A DNA stretch of 64,000 bases from Prorocentrum cordatum (taxonomy: Eukaryota > Sar > Dinophyceae > Prorocentrales > Prorocentraceae): NCBI GenBank assembly GCA_963575745.1, contig CAUYUJ010002725.1, positions 135,530 to 199,529 on the forward strand, written 5' to 3'. Within the stretch, counting starts at the first letter, position 1, and the number at the start of each line of letters is the position of its first letter. The notes beneath the pieces are model-generated. The model searched no databases. It was not told where the DNA came from and saw only the letters and a list, made by a program, of their open reading frames with translations. Position numbers and translations under genes: made by a program. Shown here one piece after another: positions 57,060-64,000 of the stretch.

Positions 57060-58100
57060 GACGGGCATTGAGAGCAGGCGTGTCGAGACGTGGAGGGGGC
57101 TGCGGCAAGGAGGTCCGTTCTCCCAGGCTCCCCGGTAGTGCTCAATGCGGTTAAGGAGCATATCCTTCGGGAGTTGGAAGTCGTGTGGAAAGAACGTCGC
57201 AACGGCACTCTTTGGGGCCAGAGTAGACAATGCCGCACGCATGCGGCATTCGCGGGCGATACTACGCTCTTGGCACCGCCCTCGACTGCAGCGAGGCGTA
57301 TGGCAGGCATGCTCCGCGGCGCGCTGGCCAAGCGGGGCTTGCGATTGCACCGTGCGAAGTGCAATCTGCATACCAACAAAGCGGAATGCGTAATTCGCAG
57401 AGGTTCCGTCCCGGAGGGTGATTGCGGAAAAGAGTTGCTTGGGCGTGTTGCGCACCATGTTGCCGTTGGTGGATGTAACGGCGGCGAGGTTAAATGATCG
57501 GAAATGTTTGAAGCGAGGCTTGTGGTCTACTAGCTTTTGGCAAGTAGACATGGGCATGTATCTGCCCCGACGTGTGCGACCTTTCGACAAGACTGTTGGT
57601 AGTTGCGTGCTGCTGTGGTTCAAAGACATCGACAAAGAGGGCGGGTGTGTCCATTCAGCACGTCAGCGCCAGCGCACATGAAGGATGCGACAGCGGATAT
57701 GCAGCTTCAGGCGGGCGCCAGACGAGGTGTTGCAGGAGTGGATCCAACGCGCTTCGCGGAAGGTTCGGCAGATGGCAGTGCGTGCGGGAGTCCGTGATCT
57801 GGCAGCGGGACTACGCCATTCGAGGATGGTTGGACATTTGTGGGCTTGGAGCGTTACCAATGGGGAGGACACCGATTGGACGCCGACTACGCGTGCGCAA
57901 CGACGCCTGCGACAGACCCCCCCGACCGTCTCGCCGCCGATGGATCAAGCGGAGAAGCGTGTTGCAGCGGTACGCCAGCCACGCAGGGCTGCAAAAGATG
58001 GCACCAATCTGGTGGCTTCCCTGCGGACTGGAATGGCCGTAGCGATCATTTCGAGGTCTTCATTGGAGAGCGAACTGGGTTTCAGAGGGTCCATTTTGGA
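57060..58100 (+). pseudogene. Decayed LINE reverse transcriptase, body 1
   Basis: A non-LTR RT fragment broken by frameshifts. LRQGGPFSQAP (57,100) is the motif before the catalytic region; another frame gives HILRELEVVWKERRNGT and THAAFAGDTTLLAP, where the usual FADD is FAGD. Then ALAKRGLRLHRAKCNLHTNK. Near 57,720 coding resumes with WIQRASRKVRQMAVRAGVRD and MVGHLWAWSVTNGEDTDW, typical of the region after RT in dinoflagellate LINEs as I recall them. No endonuclease domain and no intact frame. Confidence 0.7.
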
Positions 58101-58104
58101 GCGA

Positions 58105-59100
58105 GCTGGGCTTCATGGGGTCCTTTCCTCCCCTTGTGGTAGGACTTCCTCCCCCATGTGATCATGGGAAACCCATTTGGAATGATGGTGCTGTCTCGAG
58201 TTCTTTACAGACCTTTGCAGTCGCTGTCTTTCATCGCATCTTCCATAGGGTCGTCGTGGGATCCCGCTCAACATCGCAAGTCTTCCGTTGTAGCAAAGAC
58301 ATCGCCACGGCACTCGTATGGGCCAGAGTGGACAGTGTCTTGCGCATGCGGTAGTCGCGGACGATGCTGCGCTGTTGGCAAGACCTTTGATTCCGATATA
58401 GCGCATGGCCCGCGCGTTCCCGCGCTGGCCAAGCGGGGCTTGCGACTGCACCCTGCGAAATGCAAGGTGCATACTAACAAGGCGGAATGCTTCATTCGCA
58501 GAGATGCCGTCTTGGAGGGTGATCGCGGAAAGCAATTGCCAGGGCGTGTTGGGCACCATGTTGCCGTTGGTTGATGTTGCGTTTAAACTAGTGGACTTGG
58601 GCCTGTATTTACCTGGCGCTTCTGACTCTCCAGCGCGACCAATGATAGGTTGCGTGCTGTTATGGTTCCGATGCGCCGACAGCGAGGGCGGCTGAGTCCA
58701 TGCAGCATGTCATAGTGAAGATGCTACGGCGAATATGCAGCTTCTGGCGCGCTTCGCGCAAGGTTCGCCAGATGGTGGCGCGCGCGGGAGTCCGTGATCT
58801 GGCAGCGGGACCACGCCAGGCGAGGATGCTTGGATATTTTGTGGGCGCGGAGCGTTGCCGGTTGAGTGGATGCCGATTGGGCGACTGCTACGCGTTCGTA
58901 GCGAGGCCTGTGACAGACTCATTCGACCGTTTCGCTGCCGATGGATCGAGCGGGAAAGCGTGCTGCGGCGGTGCGCCAGACACGCAGGGCTGCAAAGATG
59001 GCGCCGAGCTGGTGGCCTCCGCGCGGATTGGAATGGCCGCGGCGATCATTCCGAGGGCTTCATTTGAGAGCGAGCTGGGTGTCTCAGGGTCCCCCCCTCC
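58105..59100 (+). pseudogene. Decayed LINE reverse transcriptase, body 2
   Basis: Homologous to body 1 about 1.1 kb upstream (CATGTTGCCGTTGGT at both). It keeps VVADDAALLARP with the DD pair, ALAKRGLRLHPAKCKVHTNK in one frame and RASRKVRQMVARAGVRDLAA in another. The head, with ATGGTGCTGTCTCGAGTTCT and GGGTCGTCGTGGGATCCC, reappears after body 2 at 59,168-59,255, so the array is head-body-head-body-head with the first head missing. Not functional. Confidence 0.7.
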
Positions 59101-59104
59101 CCGC

Positions 59105-60455
59105 GGGGGGGGCCTTTTTTGGGGTGGGACTTATCCTCCCCATTTGATCATGCCAAAATCCGGGGCTATGGTGCTGTCTCGTGTTCTTTACAGATCTTTT
59201 GTAGTCGCCGTCTACTCAGCACCTCTTTTCGTAGGGTCGTCGTAGGATCCCATACAGCATCGCAAGTCGTTTAGTTGTTTGCGCTCACTTACATTCTATG
59301 GCGTTCAGAAGTGCTTGCAGCAGCGCCTGTAGAGGTTTGCGTGCTGATTTGCGCACGCGTTGGCAGGGTCTGGTTTCTTTCGCCGGTTTGTGGGCGCAGT
59401 CGCGTTGTGGTGTTTGCAGGCGTCAGTGCTCGTGCGACATTGCGATGCCCACCCAACAGGGTCGGGGAGGGAGGAAGGAGCTGTGGAGGGATCCGCGCAA
59501 ACAAGCCGATCAAAGTTTAAGTTTCAGGCCTCTGGTGGCACTGACTTGACCGTGACGCGCGTGGTTTGTGGTGGTGTACGCAGGCCTTCGGAGATGTGCA
59601 CATGCTCCTGTGCACGCGGTGCTTGCATGGGCAGACTCACGATGCGTGCAGCTCTCAGGCCATGCTTTCGCCATCCAACGCTCACAAATACGTCGTGACG
59701 CACCCAGGCTATCCTGATAGTGCCAGGGTCGGATTCACTACTGTGCATAACGTCCTGGTCGCATACATTAGGCGGTATTGTAAACGTCAGGCGTCATCCA
59801 GCACTGGCACATCATCACCGAGACTCCCCCGCCGCTGCCCTCCTCCCCCTCCGCCTTGAAACAACATCTGCCACTTGCCGTAGCCAGGGGTGTCTGTTCT
59901 TGTTGTGTTGGGAGTCTTCCTCGCGCTGGGCGCGTCGCCCAGCGCGTGTGTGTGTGTGTGCGCGCGCGCGTGTGTGTGTGTGTGTGTGTGTGCGCTTGCG
60001 CCATTGACAGTGTGCACGTTCTGTACACCGTACATCCTACAATGCTCGATCGCAGTTCGCACTTCCATCTGCTGCGCGCGCCTGAGGATCCCCAGGCGCC
60101 GCAGACTCAGGAAGTGTGCGCGCGCGAGCTTGTGAACGTAGCCTTTGGCTCGAGGGCGCGCCTCTGAAGGCGCTGTCCCGGGGCGCCCGCCCAGCGGCAT
60201 TCGTGCGCCGCCTGCGTGGTGGATGACGCCCGAAGCCGCCCGCGGCTCCTGCCTCGGGGGTGCGCGCAGCTCCCTCCGGGACGCGCTGTTTCGGGGCGCC
60301 GGGCGGGCCTGCGGCAGCAGGTGTGGCTCGGCGCCCTGGCGCTGCGCGGGCCTGGGCGGGGCTGGCTGGCTCGGTGGCGGCAAAGACTTGGCGGCACGCA
60401 GGGGGGGGGCGGGGCGGGGGGGGGCTCCCACGAAGGCCGGGGCTTTCTTATCATT
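59105..60455. other. Third LINE head and unassigned sequence
   Basis: The LINE head fragment ends near 59,270. The rest shows no gene; GT runs lie at 59,946-59,992. Confidence 0.45.
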
Positions 60456-60605
60456 AAGTCGGGCATGTCCCTCTACCGGAGGAGTACTAAAGCACAGACA
60501 AAAAGAATCAGGGGACGATGTTTCTACGATTTCCGTTTCTTGATGAATCTTGTTTGGCGCTTGTGGTTTGTTTCTCTCAACATCCGCCTGCAGGACGGCT
60601 GCGCG
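60456..60605. mobile_element. Foldback element, family 1, copy 3 (diverged)
   Basis: The left end AAGTCGGGCATGTCCCTCTA with GGAGGAGTACTAAAG matches copies 1 and 2. The right end ATCCGCCTGCAGGACGG is degenerate. Confidence 0.55.
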
Positions 60606-60713
60606 TGAGAGAGGCCCTTCGCCAGAAGTGGCCTGTGCTGCGGACCCACACGGCCCCCACCAGCACTGACTGGCGTCCTTGGACTGCTTGGATTTTGCCT
60701 CCCCAGTGGCCCC

Positions 60714-63418
60714 TTGCGGCCGCGCACCAACAGTCACTCCGTCCTGGGGTCCGTCCTGCGCGCAGCCGAGAGAAGCCTTCTAAGAAGCCTGCGAGACCTT
60801 CTAAGAGGCCCTCTCCTTTCTCGGACAGTTAACCCCCTTTCGACCTTCCCCCTTGGTGCGCGCCGCCAAAGAGACGGCCCGTTGAGCCAGGATATTTCGC
60901 CAGTGGTTTCACGTCCTGGCTGTTCGAGCAAGGGAGTGCCCTCGAGGAGGTCCAATGCGACAGAATTGTTCAAAACTGCCAGCAGTGAGCTGAGGCAGCC
61001 GCTGAGGCGGCAGGCGGGCATTGGCACATGGATGGCCGGCTCTGGCAGGGACGTGCCGCTGCCAGGTGGTCTTCCTTCCACGCCAGCGTCGAGGACACCG
61101 TGCGGCGAGCGGACGCAGCTTGTGATGGAGCAGTTCCAGCAGTGGGATTTGGACGGCAGTGGCAACATCACCCCTGCAGAGCTTGCCGAGCTTTGGACGC
61201 GCAGCGCGGCGTCCGCCTGCGCCAGGAAGCTGAGCGACAAGGAGGTCCTCCTGGTCGCCGCGACCGTGGAGAGTACTTTCGAGTTGCTCGACGCGGACCG
61301 GTCGGGCTGCGTGTCGGGGCCGGAGTGGCTACACTCCGTTCTCATGGACAGGTATTCGCCTGGGCCTGCCGCTGCACGGGTGCTGACGGAGCGCTGCGTC
61401 GCGCAGAAGAGCCTTTCAGACTTGGTGCACGACTGGTTGTCCGTGGATCCGACCGCCACGGGCATGGTTACCCGCGACGAGGTGGGCGAGAAGCTGGGAT
61501 CGGTCGGTTCGGCGAGGAGCTTTGTGTTGGAGGGCATGCTTGGCTTCATGGACAGGGAGGGTGGTTCTGACTTGACCTATGCGGAGTACTGTGCGTCCCG
61601 CTGTGGCCTGTATTTCAGGCGCGTGGAAATATATCTCTATGATCTGTCTAAGAGTTTTGCTCATGTCCTGTCGCCGCTGCTGCTGGGTCACCACGAGGAG
61701 GGCGTGTGGCATTCCAGCATCGTCCTGCAGGGAGTGGAGATCTACTACTACGGCACGATCTGCGCGGACCTCGCAGGGAGCACCGAGTTCGGGACGCCAA
61801 CGGAGAAGATCGAGTTGGGCTTCACCCTGCGCTCCTGCGCAGAGTTGAACAGTTTCCTGGACACCATCGACGCGGATTTTCAGCCCGAGAGTTACGATAT
61901 CTTTGGGCACAATTGCAACGACCTGAGCGACACCGTGGCTCTCTTCCTGCTCGGGAGGCACATCCCGAACTCCGTGCGCCTCATGACCGAACGCCTCGCG
62001 AAGTCCTCGGTCTGCAGGGCCGTCGCGAGTCTGCTGACGGGCGCGCTCGACGGAAGCGAAGCGGGGAAGATCAAGCCTGCGGGCGGGGACCCTCCAGGCG
62101 ACCAGGCACTAGCTCGAGCATTTTCGTTCGCTGACGCTGAGGCCTCCGTACTGGACCTGGATGAGAAAGATACCGCCGACTTGGACTCCACACAGTTGGT
62201 CTATGCAGAGGTGCCCGACTGTGTTGCCCGCGTAGTGGCCTACGTGCTGCGAGAGGCCGACGAGGACACTTCTGACCTGAAGTGGCTCGACGCCACCGGG
62301 TGCTTCCACTTGGCGGCCGGGGCCAGAACGAAGGACTTGAGGCCCTATTTGCTGCACAAGACCAAGCACGGAGGCGAGGGCGAAGATGCCCGGCTTGAAG
62401 TGTTCATGGCCGCACATCAGGCCGCCCGAAAATGCAACGTGGAGCCCCACAGTTTTTGCCTCCGGCACCGATCCGGAGCATCCCTGACTGCTTCCAGGAG
62501 CACGTGCCCGAACGGGCACATGCTGAAGCCCAGAGGCGCCACCGCAGCGTCCTGTGGGATCATCCCGTGCGTGGCCAAGAACCCAGGCCAGATGGAGTGC
62601 AGCGTTTGCCGGTGCACCCTGGGCCCCCGCCAGTGGCGCGCCAGCTGCATCCCGTGCCGTTACGCGGTGTGCCAGGGCTGCTGGGAGCACACCGCCTCGA
62701 GCGCGCTCCACGGCAGGGAGCAGCTGCAGCTCGCGAGCGGCACGGCAGCGCCGTGCTGCCCGTCGGGGCACGCGATGGAGCGCATGGTCGGCCAGCAGGT
62801 GCGGGGGGACTGCGCCTGCAGCCTCTGCGGGCGAAACTCGCTCGGTGCCACGTGCCCGTTCTTCCTCAGCTTCGGCGGCTGGCAGCCACGCTCGGCGACC
62901 ATTTGCGAACCCTACTTTCTGCGGGTCCACTCGGCGCGGGTGCATCGGACACCCTCGCTGCGGTTCACTCGGCTGCAGGCACCCTTCGGATTCTGAACCC
63001 CAGCAAGCGGTTCCTGAATCTGACTTGCAGGGGTAGGGTTCACATGTGGTTGCTTGTTCACACCACCGCTGGCCCGGGCCAATGTCCACCCTGAGCTTTC
63101 TGCGTTGGTGTACACATCCTCCTGACCAAAAGTCAGGAGGGTCCATGTACTGCAATCGGGGGCCCAGCCCGGACCTCCAGCGTCGCGGTTCTTCCCCGGG
63201 GCTTCCGGCCCGATCCCCCTGCCCCCTCGGGGTCCGAGCAACTTGGCCTTGGATGCCGACCGAGATCGCGAGGCGGCGCCCGAGCGTCAGGGAGGGCGGG
63301 CTCTCGGCCTGGGCCGGTGGCGGCGCACGGCTGCTGGTCGCCGGTCGGCTGCCGCATCTGCGCCTACGACCTGTGCCACCACTGCGCGCGGAAGGGCACG
63401 GCCGACGGCCGCGCCTGA
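60714..63418 (+). CDS. EF-hand / PPPDE-domain protein with cysteine-rich tail, one intron
   Basis: The frame is open from 60,714, but the first ATG is 61,032; coding character begins near 60,829 after CTCGGACAG, so an upstream exon is likely and the 5' end is unknown. Counting from 60,714: four EF-hand loops near residues 144-310 (DLDGSGNITPAE, DADRSGCVSGPE, DPTATGMVTRDE, DREGGSDLTYAE), then a PPPDE/DeSI domain (VEIYLYDLSKSFAHVLSPLL) with catalytic His 333 in VWHSSIVL and Cys 401 in GHNCNDLSD. DeSI-type proteins cleave SUMO or ubiquitin conjugates; calcium control is inference. The tail repeats a ZZ-like pattern (CPNGHML, CSVCRCTLG, CIPCRYAVCQGC, then CPSGHAM, CSLCGRNSLG). The second repeat breaks at a GT; removing 62,845-63,290 (GT-AG) joins it in phase to CRICAYDLCHHCARKG and a stop at 63,416. 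Unspliced, the frame ends at 62,996. Confidence 0.75.
62845..63290 (+). other. Predicted GT-AG intron
   Basis: 446 bases from GTGCCACGTG to GAGCGTCAG. Removal restores the second cysteine-rich repeat in phase. It also contains an inverted pair around 63,115-63,140 (CCTCCTGACC and GGTCAGGAGG-like text). Confidence 0.6.
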
Positions 63419-63419
63419 G

Positions 63420-64000
63420 AAAGGTCGCGGGATGCCTTGCGGCGCAGGTCCGGCAGAACCCAATCGACCGATTCGAAGGAGAGGGGCTCGACGGAACGCG
63501 GCGCGAGTCAGCGGAGAAATCCGCACCCCACCCTTGCCGATCAACCATTCAGGCAACTCGATGGGCGGCGGGAGCAGGGTTCGGAATATGCCGAACGCGT
63601 GGCGAAGTCCGAACCCCGCCCCCGCCGTCCATGGATTCAGGAGAATCACAGGTCTGTGGGGTAGGGTTCGGATGTCGGAAAGAGCGTGTTCTACCGCTGC
63701 TGGCGGAAAACCGGGGGGGGTCACTACCGGTTCGAACCCCTCCCCCCCCCCCTCCGGAAAACCGGGGGGGGTCACTACCGGTTCGAACCCCTCCCCCCCC
63801 CCCCCCCCCTGCTCATCATGAAAAGGGGGGGGGGTCACTACCGGTTCGAACCCCTCCCCCCCCCCCTCCGGATCCGGAAAACCGGGGGGGGTCACTACCG
63901 GTTCGAACCCCCCCCCCCCTCGAAAACCGAGTGGGGGTGCGGACAGTGGTGGGGACGGTGTTGGTGGGGACAGTGGTGAGGGGATAGCGGGACAGTGGTG
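63420..64000 (+). repeat. Unassigned sequence then GC-rich tandem repeat
   Basis: From about 63,700 to 63,920 the unit GGGTCACTACCGGTTCGAAC followed by a C run and CGGAAAACC repeats four times with a period near 58 bases. GTGGGGACAG-type repeats continue to the window end. No gene. Confidence 0.8.

Noticed and set aside
56502-57635. 377-residue minus-strand frame
   Set aside because: It overlaps the plus-strand LINE relic and looks like its antisense.
63705-63915. CRISPR-like array, or tRNA B box GGTTCGAACCC
   Set aside because: Units are continuous with C and G runs rather than unique spacers, no A box or cloverleaf fits, and the genome is eukaryotic.

Overview
The window looks like nuclear DNA of a dinoflagellate. 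Three things point there: degenerate copies of the dinoflagellate spliced leader (DinoSL) ahead of intron-poor genes, a tyrosine-recombinase retrotransposon whose Pol carries a cytosine-5 DNA methyltransferase, and probable GC-AG introns beside a GT-AG one, all in GC-rich DNA dominated by simple repeats, satellites and decayed transposons. The genus cannot be fixed from the sequence. Coding density is very low, and most long open frames are stop-free readings of microsatellites or minisatellites.

Layout. 1-7 kb: an imperfect 330-bp duplication, trinucleotide and purine tracts, a CA/CG tract and a 145-bp duplication. 7.2-11 kb: two host-like genes of unknown function, each preceded by a DinoSL relic, the second with a probable GC-AG intron. 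12.1-14.6 kb: a broken copy of a large gene family with a 112-nt poly-A inside its intron. 16.0-23.7 kb: the centrepiece, a structurally complete PAT/Ngaro-type (DIRS-order) retrotransposon in the order A1 - gag - RT/RNase H with a nested C5-DNMT - tyrosine recombinase - B1 - A2 - B2. 23.7-32.7 kb: arrays of a 26-bp minisatellite, trinucleotide tracts, a tandem segmental array ending in a large inverted repeat, and a 102-bp satellite. 32.7-45.2 kb: five stretches of a CCAAGA/GGCCC-rich degenerate repeat family, microsatellites, a paired GC palindrome, a 72-bp tandem repeat and a possible tandem DinoSL relic. 46-53 kb: a 96-bp tandem repeat, two families of short foldback (MITE-like) elements and a 320-bp direct duplication. 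55-56 kb: a DinoSL relic and a second, inverted locus of the 101/102-bp satellite. 57-59.3 kb: two tandem bodies of a decayed LINE reverse transcriptase. 60.7-63.4 kb: a gene with four EF-hands, a PPPDE (DeSI-type) protease domain and a cysteine-rich tail split by an intron. 63.7-63.9 kb: a short GC-rich tandem repeat.

How the parts fit. The retrotransposon encodes what it needs to copy itself (RT, RNase H), to integrate (tyrosine recombinase) and possibly to methylate its own DNA (DNMT). Its internal B1-A2 junction reproduces the junction expected in a circular intermediate. The two genes at 7-11 kb look like products of reverse-transcribed mRNA, so RNA-to-DNA copying appears to have shaped much of the locus. 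The remaining identifiable gene, at 60.7 kb, looks like an ordinary calcium-linked host protein.
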